Source: Candidatus Limnocylindrales bacterium (GTDB taxonomy: Bacteria > Desulfobacterota > Binatia > UBA1149 > CAITLU01). From it: 64,000 nucleotides of DNA. Positions 26,748 to 36,361 of the stretch are shown here, piece by piece; the first letter of the stretch is position 1; every line of letters begins with the position of its first letter. The DNA is taken from the NCBI GenBank assembly GCA_035571835.1, contig DATNBU010000017.1, forward strand, positions 42,687 through 106,686, written 5' to 3'. The notes beneath the pieces were generated by a model. It was not told the origin of the DNA. It was given only the letters and a program-made list of their open reading frames with translations, and did no database searches. The position numbers and the translations under genes were made by a program.

Positions 26748-27479
26748 CTAGAGCCGGCGCGCCACAAACGCGATCAATCCTTCCGGCAACGCCAGTCCGG
26801 CATAGTCCCTGGTCGCGACGGCTGAAAAGCCCGCGTTCGTGAGCTCGCCGGCCACCGTGGCCGGGTCGCAGAGGTACAGGCGATGCTCTTCGAAGTCGCG
26901 CCGGTAGAGCGCGCCGGCTGCGCGGAAGCTCGTGATGCGGCGGACGAGCGTACGGGCTTCCGCGTCGAGATCGGTCTCGACCAGCACCGTCCAGCCCTCT
27001 CCTTCGACGAAGGTGCGACCGATTCCGCGAGGAGCGCGATCGCAGCCCGCGACGTCGAACAAGAAGATCCCGCCACGCTCGAGCGCGTGATGCACGGTCC
27101 GGAACAGACGCGGCCAGGCCGCGGGACTCGCCGCGGAATCGAGCCCGTAACTCAGCACCTCTCCGATCGCGGTCACCGCCACGCACTGCGGAAGCTCGGT
27201 CAGGTCGAGCCACGATGCGACGATAAAACGGCCCTCCGGCACGCGGTCGCGGGCGAGAGCGACCATCTCCGGCGAGATATCGTAGCCGCACACGTCGAAG
27301 CCGGCATCGACCAGCATGCGGGACGTGATGCCGCTTCCACATCCGAGCTCCACGATCATGCCGCGCGTCACGCCGGCGCGTGAAAGCGTGTCGATGAGCG
27401 CCCGCGCCGCAGCGCGCGCGATATCGCCGAAGCCGGAGTCGTGGATGTGAGCAAGGTCAGCGCGATACGCGGCAGGCAT
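26748..27479 (-). CDS. Class I SAM-dependent methyltransferase
   Basis: The 243-aa protein has motif I VELGCGSGITSRML near residue 42, an acidic residue after it in VCGYDISPEM and motif post-II WLDLTELP. Its substrate is unknown. The ATG at 27479 is chosen because it just precedes the first helix; the frame upstream overlaps the VOC gene. The VOC gene lies 5 nt upstream, which suggests they are cotranscribed. The 143 nt between its stop and the lipase start hold nothing recognisable. Confidence 0.85.
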   Translation of the reverse strand: MPAAYRADLAHIHDSGFGDIARAAARALIDTLSRAGVTRGMIVELGCGSGITSRMLVDAGFDVCGYDISPEMVALARDRVPEGRFIVASWLDLTELPQCVAVTAIGEVLSYGLDSAASPAAWPRLFRTVHHALERGGIFLFDVAGCDRAPRGIGRTFVEGEGWTVLVETDLDAEARTLVRRITSFRAAGALYRRDFEEHRLYLCDPATVAGELTNAGFSAVATRDYAGLALPEGLIAFVARRL

Positions 27480-27484
27480 CGCAG

Positions 27485-27892
27485 TTACGCCGGGGCGTCG
27501 GAGGACGTTTCCATGAAAATCAGCTCCCACAGGTGGCCGTCGAGGTCCTGGAACGCATGGCCGTACATGAATCCGCGGTCCTCGGGCTCGCGCGGAATCG
27601 AGCCGCCGGCGGCCACGGCGGCGGCGACGATACTGTCGACCTCGGCGCGGCTCTCGCACGACAGGCACACCAGCACTTCCGTGCTCGTTTTCGCATCGCA
27701 GATCTGTTTCTTCGTGAACGTCTGGAAGAACGGCTCGGCCAGCAGCATGACGAACGTGGACTCGTTGATGATCATGCAGGCCGCGTTCTCGTTCGAGAAG
27801 CGCGGCTCGAATGCAAAGCCGAGATGCGTGAAGAATTCCTTCGAACGCGTGACGTCCTTGATTGCGAGGTTGACGTAGGTCTGGCGTGCCAC
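27485..27892 (-). CDS. VOC-family (glyoxalase/lactoylglutathione lyase-like) protein
   Basis: This 135-aa single-domain vicinal oxygen chelate protein has the TYVNLAIKDVTRSKEFFTHLG start and the HAFQDLDGHLWELIFM end typical of the bleomycin-resistance/dioxygenase group. Members bind a divalent metal with His and Glu; the late Glu in HLWELIF and a central His are present. The GTG at 27892 has GGAG upstream and gives a canonical length; an upstream in-frame ATG would add 16 residues. Substrate unknown. Confidence 0.85.
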   Translation of the reverse strand: MARQTYVNLAIKDVTRSKEFFTHLGFAFEPRFSNENAACMIINESTFVMLLAEPFFQTFTKKQICDAKTSTEVLVCLSCESRAEVDSIVAAAVAAGGSIPREPEDRGFMYGHAFQDLDGHLWELIFMETSSDAPA

Positions 27893-27969
27893 CGGGTCTC
27901 CTTGTGCGCCGCTTCTGCACTGTTGCAGCTGCCGTCGCATTCTGCAGCCGCACGGCAGCGCTTCACTGG

Positions 27970-30180
27970 CTATTTCACCGTCAGCACGGACACGTCGCCT
28001 TCGCGACGGGGTACGTGGATGCCGACGTCGTCGCCGTGCCGCGTAAGCACCAGATCGAGCGTCGCATCCGCAACGCGCAGCCCTTCGATCCGGACTTCGT
28101 CAAGAAACTGCGGCAGCAGCGACCGCGTGAACGTCACCTTGCGCTCCGCTCCGCATACTTCGAGGCCGAGCGAAGACTGCAGCACGAGCGCGATTGCACC
28201 GGCTGCCCAGGCCTGCGGCGCACAGGAAACCGGATACAAGGTCGGGCCTTCGTCCTCGCGGCGCGGAAAGCCGCAGAACAGCTCCGGAAGACGGTGCAGA
28301 TCGAAGAACAGGCTCGCGTCGAACAGTCCGCGAAGTATCGTTGCGGCCTCCCGCGTCATGCCGTAACGCGCGAGCCCGGCTGCAATGATCGCATTGTCGT
28401 GCGGCCAGACCGAACCGTTGTGGTACGACATCGGGTTGTAACACGCCTCGGTGGTCGCAACCGTGCGTACGCCCCAACCCGAGAACGAAGCGTCGTCGCC
28501 GACCAGAGTCTGCGCGACACGTGCGGCGCGCAACGGATCGGCAATTCCGCTGAAAAGGCAGTGCCCGGCGTTCGACGTACGCACCTCGCAGCGCCCGCGC
28601 GAGCCGTCGAGGGCGAGGGCATATGTGGAAATTTCCTCGCACCAGAAGGCTTCGTCGAAGCGGCGCCGCAGCAGCTCCGCCTGTCGCGAAAGCTGGTCCG
28701 CTCGCGCCGCAAGGCCGAGCATCGTCGCGAGCGATGCGGCGGCGACCCTGGCGGCGTACGCGTAACCCTGGACCTCGCAGAGCGCGATCGGCGGCTCGGC
28801 CTGCCGGCCGTCCGAATGGAACACGGAGTCGTGCGAGTCCTTCCATCCCTGGTGCACGAGGCCGCGCGGCGACTGGCGCGAGTACTCGACGAAGCCGTCG
28901 CCGTCGGCGTCGCCATAGCGGTCGAGCCACGACAGCGCGCGCTCGACGTGCGGCCACAGCGTGCGGATGAAACCGAGATCGCCGGTGCGGTCGTAGTAGG
29001 CACCCGCCAGCACAACGAACAGCGGCGTCGCATCGACCGATCCATAGTATCGGCCGAACGGAACTTCTCCGAGGTTGGCCATCTCGCCGGCGCGCGTCTC
29101 GTGCAGCACTTTGCCCGGCTGCGCGTCCTGCACGGGATTTTCGGAGTCCGCCTGGGTCGCGGCAAGATACGACAGCACTCCGCGGGCAATCGCAGGCTGG
29201 AACCACAGGCACTCGTACGCCGTGATGATGCCGTCGCGCCCGAACGCGGTGCTGAACCATGGTACGCCCGCATACGGATACGGACCGTGCACCGTTTCGG
29301 TGCGCATCATGCGAAGATCCACCAGTGAGCGATGCCACCAGTCGTTGAACTGCTTGTTCGACGTCGTCAGCACCGTCTGCTGACCGGCAGATTCGTCGTA
29401 CTCCGTGCGCGCTTTCGCCGCGGCGTCCTCGAAATGAAACGTCGCCGGCGGGCACGGTCGGGCGACAGAGCCGCCGAACGTGGCGATTTCCGCGCGCTCG
29501 GGCTCGCACGAGACCGACCATCGATAGGTCTGCTCGCAGTACGGATCGAGTCGAAGACGGTGACAGGCTGCAGCGTCCGTGAGCGAGTCCGGCGGCGTAT
29601 CGAAGCACAGCCGCGTTCGCCGGATCTGCCCGTCGAGGCCCTCGTACGACATCACGATCGAGTCGCCGCTGTTGCGTGTCGGCAGCCGCCTGCCCTTGCG
29701 CTCCCTGACCTGGCCCCGGACCTCGAAAATGTCGGCAAAATCCGCGTCGATCTCGATCGAAAGTTTCAGGTCGACGGGCAGCTGGCCGTAGTTGTGAATG
29801 CGCAGGCGCTCGTAGCAGGCCCGGTCCCACAGGATTCTCGAACGAAACATGTGCACGGTGCCGCGCGGGACGAGGACTTCGCCGGCGCCGACCAGATCGG
29901 GATTCATCAGGTCGACGGCGAGGCTCGCGTTGTCGTGCTGGATCGACGAATTCAGGAGCAGCGGGCGCCGGCCTTCGAGGCGAAGGACGAGGCGCGACAG
30001 ATAGCGGGTGTCCTCGTGATAGATGCCCAGCTCGGCGGGACCGAATCCGTCGATGTCGCCGAACCGGTCGAACACGGCGAACGTATCGCCGTGCTTGAGC
30101 ACGCGCGTGCGGTCGTCGAGGCGCGCAGACGTCGAGAGGATGTAGAAATCTTCACTGATGCGTACGAGCTCGTCGGCCAT
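27970..30180 (-). CDS. Amylo-alpha-1,6-glucosidase/glycogen debranching-type protein
   Basis: This 736-aa protein has an N-terminal glycogen-debranching beta domain (residues ~10-220, with YHEDTRYLSRLVLRLEG) and an (alpha/alpha)6 barrel. The barrel contains PWFSTAFGRDGIITAYE, PFGRYYGSVDATPLFVVL and MSYHNGSVWPHDNAIIA with likely catalytic acidic residues. The family hydrolyses alpha-1,6 branches or related alpha-glucosides. The ATG at 30180 overlaps the upstream glycosyltransferase gene by 29 nt. The pairing suggests coordinated alpha-glucan or compatible-solute metabolism. Confidence 0.88.
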   Translation of the reverse strand: MADELVRISEDFYILSTSARLDDRTRVLKHGDTFAVFDRFGDIDGFGPAELGIYHEDTRYLSRLVLRLEGRRPLLLNSSIQHDNASLAVDLMNPDLVGAGEVLVPRGTVHMFRSRILWDRACYERLRIHNYGQLPVDLKLSIEIDADFADIFEVRGQVRERKGRRLPTRNSGDSIVMSYEGLDGQIRRTRLCFDTPPDSLTDAAACHRLRLDPYCEQTYRWSVSCEPERAEIATFGGSVARPCPPATFHFEDAAAKARTEYDESAGQQTVLTTSNKQFNDWWHRSLVDLRMMRTETVHGPYPYAGVPWFSTAFGRDGIITAYECLWFQPAIARGVLSYLAATQADSENPVQDAQPGKVLHETRAGEMANLGEVPFGRYYGSVDATPLFVVLAGAYYDRTGDLGFIRTLWPHVERALSWLDRYGDADGDGFVEYSRQSPRGLVHQGWKDSHDSVFHSDGRQAEPPIALCEVQGYAYAARVAAASLATMLGLAARADQLSRQAELLRRRFDEAFWCEEISTYALALDGSRGRCEVRTSNAGHCLFSGIADPLRAARVAQTLVGDDASFSGWGVRTVATTEACYNPMSYHNGSVWPHDNAIIAAGLARYGMTREAATILRGLFDASLFFDLHRLPELFCGFPRREDEGPTLYPVSCAPQAWAAGAIALVLQSSLGLEVCGAERKVTFTRSLLPQFLDEVRIEGLRVADATLDLVLTRHGDDVGIHVPRREGDVSVLTVK

Positions 30181-31231
30181 AGGCAGCGATCTCCGGTACC
30201 CGCATGCTCCCCGCAATCAGGCGTTCGTAAAGACGGATGTAATCGTCTGCCATTCGAGTCGCGGTAAAGCGATCCTCGAATGTTTCCCGGCAGCACGCAC
30301 GACTCAGCTCCGATATGCGTTCGACCGCGCGTACGCCTTCATCGATCGATCCGACGAGGAAACCCGTGCGCCCGTCGTCGATGATCTCGGGGACGGAGCC
30401 ATGCGGGTAGGCGATGACGGGAGTTCCGCACGCCATCGCTTCGATCATCACGAGTCCGAAAGGCTCCGGCCAGTCGATGGGAAACAGCAGCGCACGCGCG
30501 TTGCCCAGGAAGTCCGCCTTGGCGTCCTCACCGATCTCGCCGATGCACTCGACGATCGGATCGTCGAGAAGCGGGCGAATCTTCTCGTCGAAATAGCGCC
30601 GGTCGGCCGCATCGACCTTCGCGGCGATCTTCAGCGGAACTTGCGCCCGCCGCGCGATCTCGATGGCACGATCGACGCGCTTTTCGGGGGAAAACCTGCC
30701 GATGAACGCGAGGTAATGGCCGGGGGGAGAACAAAACGGGTAGAGCTGCGACGGCAGTCCATGGTGAACCGTGGCGGTCCAATTCGACCCTGGCAGCGGC
30801 TTCCGCTGCGCATCGGAAATCGACACCAGCGGCATGTCGCGGAATTCGCGATAAAGCGGTGCGAGGTCGGGCGTGTCGAGCCTGCCGTGGAGCGTCGTCA
30901 CGTGCACGTATCCGGCACGGCGCGAAAGCGGATAGTGAAAGTAGTCCGCATGGAAATGCAGCACGTCGAAATCGTCAGCCCTCTGCATCACGTGTTCCAG
31001 CGCGAGCACGTGATGCGCCATCTGGTCGACGCAATCCTGGTCGAGGCGGAGCGAGCGCGGGCAACACGGGACGAGCTGCGCGCTCGTGAGCGAGTCACCG
31101 CTCGCAAACAGCGTCACGTCGTGACCCTGCCGGACCAGCTCTTCGGTCAGATAGGAAACGACTCGTTCCGTACCGCCGTAATATTTTGGCGGAACGCTCT
31201 CATAGAGAGGTGCAATCTGTGCAATCCGCAT
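30152..31231 (-). CDS. Family 4 glycosyltransferase
   Basis: This 359-aa GT-B enzyme has N-terminal IAQIAPLYESVPPKYYGGTERV and the GT4 nucleotide-sugar motif EPFGLVMIEAMACGTPV (E-x7-E) near residue 270. It is similar to glycogen synthase/sucrose synthase-type retaining transferases that act in glycan or glucosylglycerate-type pathways. The ATG at 31231 starts exactly at the first strand; upstream sequence is not conserved. The 3' end overlaps the debranching-type gene by 29 nt. Confidence 0.9.
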   Translation of the reverse strand: MRIAQIAPLYESVPPKYYGGTERVVSYLTEELVRQGHDVTLFASGDSLTSAQLVPCCPRSLRLDQDCVDQMAHHVLALEHVMQRADDFDVLHFHADYFHYPLSRRAGYVHVTTLHGRLDTPDLAPLYREFRDMPLVSISDAQRKPLPGSNWTATVHHGLPSQLYPFCSPPGHYLAFIGRFSPEKRVDRAIEIARRAQVPLKIAAKVDAADRRYFDEKIRPLLDDPIVECIGEIGEDAKADFLGNARALLFPIDWPEPFGLVMIEAMACGTPVIAYPHGSVPEIIDDGRTGFLVGSIDEGVRAVERISELSRACCRETFEDRFTATRMADDYIRLYERLIAGSMRVPEIAAYGRRARTHQ

Positions 31232-31388
31232 GACTCCGCCTGCCGAGAAACCACCAGATCGAGCTTGAACCCTAACGACATCGTCATCAATGATCTTCAC
31301 GGTTATCGCGCTCGTCTGCGCCGACTGGTCGCAGATGCGTGTGTGCGAAGTTCGCCGCACGAGTGTGCGTGCGAACGCGTGCGGATGT

Positions 31389-32159
31389 TCAGCGCCGGCG
31401 CACGACACCGATTTTCGGGCACAGCGCCGCAACCGGACATTCGCTGCAACGCGGTGATGCGGGCCGGCAGATCGTCTGCCCGAACGATACGAGCAGGTCG
31501 TTGTATTCGTTCCAGTAGCGTCTCGGCAGTTTCGCGCGCAGCGCCGTCTCGGTTTCCGCGGGATTTTTGGTTCGCACGTAGCCCCAGATGTTCGAGATGC
31601 GATGCACGTGCGTATCGACGCAGATGCCGGGCTTTCCGTAACCGGCCTGCACGACGAGGTTCGCGGTTTTGCGGCCGACGCCTTTCAGCGTCAGGAGCTC
31701 GTCGATCTCGTCGGGCACGCGACCGTTCCATTCGGCGACGATCCGGCGCGCCATTTCGACGAGCTGCGGCGCCTTGGTGCGGTAGAAGCCGACCGGATAG
31801 ATGACCTTTGCAACTTCGTCGGCGTCGGCCGCGGCCATCGCGCGAACATCGGGCCAGCGCGCGAACATCTTCTCCGCCGCTTTCGCCGTCGTCGCATCCT
31901 GCGTTCGCAGGCTGAGAATGCACGACGACAGCACGCACCACGGGTCCCTTGTCGTCACCGCGATCAGCGTGACCACCGGCGCATCGCGGCGCGCGGCCAG
32001 ATTTCGCACGCGCCGCAGCACTGCCGCGAGCGAGCGATTGTCGACCGGCCCGATCTTTTTCGCCGCCTTGCGAAAATCGGGGACAGACACCGATTTCGTG
32101 AAACCGGTGTCTGTCCCCGATTTCGCCGGCCCGGATTTCGCTGCTTTGGATCGCGCCAC
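31389..32159 (-). CDS. nth: Endonuclease III (DNA glycosylase/AP lyase)
   Basis: The core is a complete Nth: helix-hairpin-helix LTLKGVGRKTANLVVQ with the catalytic Lys, catalytic Asp in CVDTHVHRISN, and a C-terminal 4Fe-4S loop C-x6-C-x2-C-x5-C (CRPASPRCSECPVAALC). It excises oxidised pyrimidines. The N-terminal ~45 residues are unusual because a 50-bp palindromic repeat (32074-32123) is in frame there. The start is uncertain: the GTG at 32159 gives 256 aa; a GTG inside the palindrome would give a more usual length. The gene diverges from the Gfo/Idh gene at 32238. Confidence 0.9.
   Translation of the reverse strand: MARSKAAKSGPAKSGTDTGFTKSVSVPDFRKAAKKIGPVDNRSLAAVLRRVRNLAARRDAPVVTLIAVTTRDPWCVLSSCILSLRTQDATTAKAAEKMFARWPDVRAMAAADADEVAKVIYPVGFYRTKAPQLVEMARRIVAEWNGRVPDEIDELLTLKGVGRKTANLVVQAGYGKPGICVDTHVHRISNIWGYVRTKNPAETETALRAKLPRRYWNEYNDLLVSFGQTICRPASPRCSECPVAALCPKIGVVRRR
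32074..32123. repeat. REP-like palindrome, copy 1
   Basis: A 50-bp near-perfect inverted repeat has arms beginning AAATCGGGGACAGACACCG and ending in its complement, with a short imperfect centre. It is related to the perfect palindrome at 47992-48043 (GGGGTCAGACAC core). Such GGGG(A/T)CAGACAC palindromes are the kind of element moved by REP-associated tyrosine transposases. No such transposase gene is in the window. It lies within the apparent 5' coding part of nth. Confidence 0.85.
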
Positions 32160-32237
32160 GGCGACCGCAATAGGAAGCCGCGCGCCGGCTTGCAAACCGC
32201 ACGTGCATCTACGGACATCTCCATTTAGCTTTCGCGG

Positions 32238-33242
32238 ATGACGACAGGCGCTCACTCGGGAAAAGCCAGGCTTCGGCTCGCGATCGTCGGGGCCGGAAAG
32301 CATGGCAGCCGCTATGCAACCCACGCGGCACGCGACGTCGACGGGCTCGAGCTGGTTGCGGTCTGTCGCCGCGACGAAAGCAAAGGCCGCGAGCTTGCCG
32401 CGGATCTCGGATGCGAGTTCGACGCCGACGCCGAGCGGCTGCTGCGGCGGCGCGACATCGACGCGATCGTGCTGGTGACGATTCCGCGGCTGCTTCCCGC
32501 TTTCGTCTCGCTCGCCGTCGAGTCCGGCAAGCGCCTCATCATCGAAAAGCCGGTGGCGCCTACGCTCGAAGGCGGCCGCGCGATGCTGGCGATGATCGAA
32601 AAATCGGGCGTCTACTGCCTCGCCGGACATACGCTGCGCTTCAACGCCGCGGTCGAATGCCTCCGGCGCGAGCTTCCGTCACTCGGACGACTCGACTCGC
32701 TGATCTTTTCGCAGAGATTCCCGCCCCAGCGCGAGCTCGCGTGGCTCGACAATCCGGACGAGTCGGGCGGCGGCAACATTCTTCACACCGGAGTGCACTG
32801 TTTCGACCTGCTGCGCTGGCTGTCGGGCCTCGAGGTGAGCTCGGTCGCGGTCGAGGCGCGCGCGATCTGCACCGAACGCACCGAGGATCTTTTCTCCGCA
32901 CTGCTCGAGATGAACGAGCCGGGCCTCATCGCGCAGGTTGCGTGCTCGCGCACCACCGCGAGCCGCAACGGTCTCATCGAAGCCAGCGGCGAGAACGGCC
33001 AGCTGGTGATCGATCATGTGCTCGGCACCGGCTACCGGCTGACGGCGCGGGGGCGAGAGCAACTCGTCATCGAACCGCCGCGCATGACCGTGAAACTGCT
33101 TCTCGAGCGTTTCGTCGAGGATGCGCGAAAGGACGCGCCTCCGGCGATCACTTACCGGGACGGTCTCGCCGCAATCTCCGTAGCGGATGCGTGTTATCGA
33201 GCGATGGCGTCGAGGTGCTTCGAGGTCGTGCAGCCCGTCTGA
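32238..33242 (+). CDS. Gfo/Idh/MocA-family NAD(P)-dependent oxidoreductase
   Basis: The 334-aa protein has an N-terminal Rossmann motif (LAIVGAGKHGSRYA, residues ~13-26) and the family EKP motif (IIEKPVAPT, residues ~99-107). A C-terminal alpha/beta substrate domain contains the GGGNILHTGVHCFDLL His-containing helix. Members oxidise or reduce sugars, inositols and related compounds; the substrate is not predictable. It opens a rightward run and is divergent from nth. Confidence 0.88.
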   Translation: MTTGAHSGKARLRLAIVGAGKHGSRYATHAARDVDGLELVAVCRRDESKGRELAADLGCEFDADAERLLRRRDIDAIVLVTIPRLLPAFVSLAVESGKRLIIEKPVAPTLEGGRAMLAMIEKSGVYCLAGHTLRFNAAVECLRRELPSLGRLDSLIFSQRFPPQRELAWLDNPDESGGGNILHTGVHCFDLLRWLSGLEVSSVAVEARAICTERTEDLFSALLEMNEPGLIAQVACSRTTASRNGLIEASGENGQLVIDHVLGTGYRLTARGREQLVIEPPRMTVKLLLERFVEDARKDAPPAITYRDGLAAISVADACYRAMASRCFEVVQPV

Positions 33243-33342
33243 CCCGTCTGTGGCTGCGATTGTTCCCGCGAAAACCCGTACAAAACCCCGGGGCCTCCCC
33301 CGAAGGCATTGTCTTGCGCGAGCAAGGCGCTAAAGTCAGTCC

Positions 33343-34317
33343 GTGCCGTCCGACCGCCGCGTTACCGTCGTCAGTCACGGACCCAACTGCCTCGACGGAC
33401 TGACGTGCGCAGTGGTCGCCGCCCGGCATTTTGCCGGACGCGAGTACCATCCGACATTCGCCAGCAATCGCCAGATCGACGACATGCTGCGTCGTTTTTC
33501 ACCCGCGCAGCCCGAGCGCGAAGAGCTCTGGATCACCGACATCTCGTGGCGCGACGAAGAAACCACGCAGCATCTGAACTCGCTCGTGAAGGACGGCCTC
33601 GAGCTGTACTGGGTCGACCATCACAAATCGGCGCTCGAAGCGCGAGAAAAGGGCCGGCTGGCCGCGAACTTCACCGACTACGTTCTCGAAATGCGCTATG
33701 CGGCGAGCCGCCTCCTGTTCGACAAGCTCTGCGCCGTCGAGGAAGCCCATGGCGGCGTCAGCCCGGAGCTGCTCTCGCTTCGCAACCTGGTTCTGACGGC
33801 CGACGACAACGATCGCTGGATCCTCGCAATCGAAGGCTCGCGCGAGCTCGCACTGACCGTTCGCGCGATGGACCAGCACGAGGCGTACAAGGCGCTTCTC
33901 GCGATGAACTCGGACCTCGAGTACGGACCGGAGCTGCGGCGCGCGCACGAACGTGTGCAAAGCGAGCTGGCGATGACGTTCCGGCTGGCCGAAAGTACCT
34001 GCGTGGTCAGTGAAGTCCCCGCCCGCGATCTTCGCGTCGTAGCCACCGAATGCGACGGCTATTCGGGCGAGATCGCCGACCGCTGGCGCGGACGCTACAA
34101 GCACGCCGTGTTCGCGCTCTACGACCGGCGCGGCGGCGGCATCAGCTTCCGCCGCACGCCGGACTGCACGGTCGACCTTTCGCGCCTCGCGAGCAGCTTC
34201 GGCGGAGGAGGCCACGAGGCCGCCGCCGGCTGCGAGATGGAAGTACCAGGTCCTGACCACGCTGCGACGCTCGCCCAGAAAACCGCCGATGCGCTGACGC
34301 GCGGAGTGGACCTGTGA
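33343..34317 (+). CDS. DHH/DHHA1-family phosphoesterase
   Basis: The 324-aa protein has the DHH signature VDHHKS near residue 90, an early metal-ligand region HGPNCLDGLTCA and the DHHA1 C-terminal motif SFGGGGHEAAAGCEME. Relatives include NrnA-type oligoribonuclease/pAp phosphatases and c-di-NMP phosphodiesterases. The GTG start overlaps nothing; its TGA overlaps the GTG of the Nudix gene by 4 nt. Predicted substrates are short RNAs or 3'-phosphoadenosine phosphate. Confidence 0.85.
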   Translation: MPSDRRVTVVSHGPNCLDGLTCAVVAARHFAGREYHPTFASNRQIDDMLRRFSPAQPEREELWITDISWRDEETTQHLNSLVKDGLELYWVDHHKSALEAREKGRLAANFTDYVLEMRYAASRLLFDKLCAVEEAHGGVSPELLSLRNLVLTADDNDRWILAIEGSRELALTVRAMDQHEAYKALLAMNSDLEYGPELRRAHERVQSELAMTFRLAESTCVVSEVPARDLRVVATECDGYSGEIADRWRGRYKHAVFALYDRRGGGISFRRTPDCTVDLSRLASSFGGGGHEAAAGCEMEVPGPDHAATLAQKTADALTRGVDL

Positions 34318-34847
34318 GCGTGCAGACTCCCGGCGCACCGGCGGGCCCGCTCGTCGAGGTCACCTGCGAGCTGCCGTCGATCCAGTTTCCGCCGGTCAGC
34401 GAGCGCGCGCACGGCGAGGTCTGCATGGCGATCCTGCGGCGCAGCGGACGATTCCTCCTTCAGACCAAGCAGAACTATCCCGGCTCGGTCATGCGCCTGC
34501 CTTCGGGAGGAATTCAGCGCGGTGAACGCGTGCAGGAAGCGCTGCTTCGCGAAATCTGGGAAGAGACCAACCTGACCGTCGAGATCGAGAAATTCGTCGC
34601 ACGCATCGGCTACCAGGCCGGCCGCGCACGCTCGCGTTTCTTCACGCATCTGTTCCTCGTTCGCGAAGTGTCGGGCGTGCTGCAGAGCAACGATCCCGAC
34701 GAGAAGATCTCCGACTGGCAGGAGGTGCTTCCCGAGGAGCTTCCGGTGTACGCCGACAAGCTCCGTGCGATCACTCCGTCGTGGCGGAGCTGGGGCATCT
34801 TCCGCGCGGCCGCGATGGACGTCCTGTTCCAGCACGCTCCGAAGTGA
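34314..34847 (+). CDS. Nudix hydrolase
   Basis: The 177-aa protein has a Nudix box G-x5-E-x7-REIWEET (GGIQRGERVQEALLREIWEE, residues ~63-82) that binds catalytic Mg. The substrate is unknown; it probably hydrolyses a nucleoside diphosphate-linked compound. It is coupled to the DHH gene before it and the SLC13 transporter after it through 4-nt GTGA overlaps. Confidence 0.88.
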   Translation: MSVQTPGAPAGPLVEVTCELPSIQFPPVSERAHGEVCMAILRRSGRFLLQTKQNYPGSVMRLPSGGIQRGERVQEALLREIWEETNLTVEIEKFVARIGYQAGRARSRFFTHLFLVREVSGVLQSNDPDEKISDWQEVLPEELPVYADKLRAITPSWRSWGIFRAAAMDVLFQHAPK

Positions 34848-36343
34848 TCGCCCGCATCGGCCTTGTCCTCGGCCTCCTCGTTTTTTTCGCCATCGGATTC
34901 GCCTCGCCGCCCGCTGGCCTGAGCGCGGCCGGCCAGTGGGCCGCTGCAACCGGCGCGCTGATGTCCGTCTGGTGGCTGAGCGAAGCACTGCCGCCGGCTG
35001 TGACCGCGCTGGTTCCGATCGTCGCGCTTCCGATGACCGGCGCGATGGCCGCCGACGACGTCACCAGGTCATACGCGAGCGAGACCAACCTGCTGTTTCT
35101 CGGCGGCCTGATGATCGCGATGGCCGTCGAGCACTGGGGCCTGCACCGGCGCATGGCGCTGTGGATCATCGAGAAGTTCGGCCGCACGCCGTCCGGCCTC
35201 GTATTCGGTTTCATGGCTGCCACCGGCGCGATCTCCGCATGGATCTCCAACGCGGCGACCACGATGATGATGCTGCCGATTGCCACCGCCGTGCTCGCGC
35301 ATTTCCGCGAGGAACACCCGAAGCTCGAGCGCGAGCTCGCGCCGCCGCTGCTGCTGTCGATCGCACACGCGTCGACGATCGGCGGGCTCGCCACGATCGT
35401 CGGCACGCCGCCGAACGCGGTGTTCGTCGGCCAGATGGCAAAGTTGTTTCCCGACGCGCCGCCGATCGGATTTCTCCAGTGGATGCTGGTCGGCGTGCCG
35501 GTGACGCTGCTGTTGCTGCCGGTGACGTGGTTCTATCTCGTGCGTTTCGCGTCGCCGCTGTGGCAGCGCACGTTCCTGCTCGACCACAGCGCAGTCGCCG
35601 ACCAGCGCCAGGTGCTCGGCCCGATGACGACTCCCGAGCGCCGCGTGATGATGGTCTTTGCCGCCGCCGCGCTGCTGTGGATGCTGCGCGCGCCGATCCA
35701 CACCGAGAGCTTCACGTTTCCGGGATGGTCGGGACTGCTCTCGGTCCCGCGCGCGGTCGGCGACTCGACCGTCGCCATCGCGATGGCGCTGGTGCTTTTC
35801 GTGATTCCGTCCGGCCGCAAACCGGGCGAGCGCCTTCTCGACTGGCCGACGGCCGCAAAGCTTCCGTGGGGCGTGCTCGTGCTGCTCGGCGGCGGCTTCG
35901 CGCTCGCCGATGCAACGCGGGCGACGGGCCTCGCCGAATGGATCGGTTCCAACCTCGGGTCGATCGGCGGAGTCAGCGCGTTCGTCAAAGTCGCCACGCT
36001 CTGCCTCGTGATCACGTTCCTGACCGAGGTGATGACCAATACCGCGCTGGTCACGATCATGATGCCGGTGCTTGCGGCAAGCGCGGTCGCGAGCGGAACC
36101 GATCCGCTGCTGCTGATGCTGCCGTGCACGCTGTCGGCCTCGCTCGGGTTCATGATGCCGTCGGGGACTGCGCCCAACGCGATCGTGTTCTCGACCGGGC
36201 ATCTGACGGTCGCTTACATGGCCCGCGTGGGGTTCGCGCTGAACCTGCTGTCGGTTGTCGTCGTCACTGCAGCAACGTTCCTGCTGGCGCGGCCGGTGTT
36301 CGGAATCTCGCTTGTCGCGCTTCCGCCGTGGGCTCATCCCTGA
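34844..36343 (+). CDS. SLC13/DASS-type sodium:anion symporter
   Basis: This 499-aa protein has about 12 helices and the two pseudo-symmetric DASS signature loops WISNAATTMMML (residues ~126-137) and TEVMTNTALVTIMMPV (~390-405). SLC13 proteins import dicarboxylates, sulfate or phosphate with Na+. The GTG in the 4-nt overlap with the Nudix stop is the natural start. Specificity cannot be told from the sequence. Confidence 0.92.
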   Translation: MIARIGLVLGLLVFFAIGFASPPAGLSAAGQWAAATGALMSVWWLSEALPPAVTALVPIVALPMTGAMAADDVTRSYASETNLLFLGGLMIAMAVEHWGLHRRMALWIIEKFGRTPSGLVFGFMAATGAISAWISNAATTMMMLPIATAVLAHFREEHPKLERELAPPLLLSIAHASTIGGLATIVGTPPNAVFVGQMAKLFPDAPPIGFLQWMLVGVPVTLLLLPVTWFYLVRFASPLWQRTFLLDHSAVADQRQVLGPMTTPERRVMMVFAAAALLWMLRAPIHTESFTFPGWSGLLSVPRAVGDSTVAIAMALVLFVIPSGRKPGERLLDWPTAAKLPWGVLVLLGGGFALADATRATGLAEWIGSNLGSIGGVSAFVKVATLCLVITFLTEVMTNTALVTIMMPVLAASAVASGTDPLLLMLPCTLSASLGFMMPSGTAPNAIVFSTGHLTVAYMARVGFALNLLSVVVVTAATFLLARPVFGISLVALPPWAHP

Positions 36344-36361
36344 GATGCTTGCCGCCGCGTC

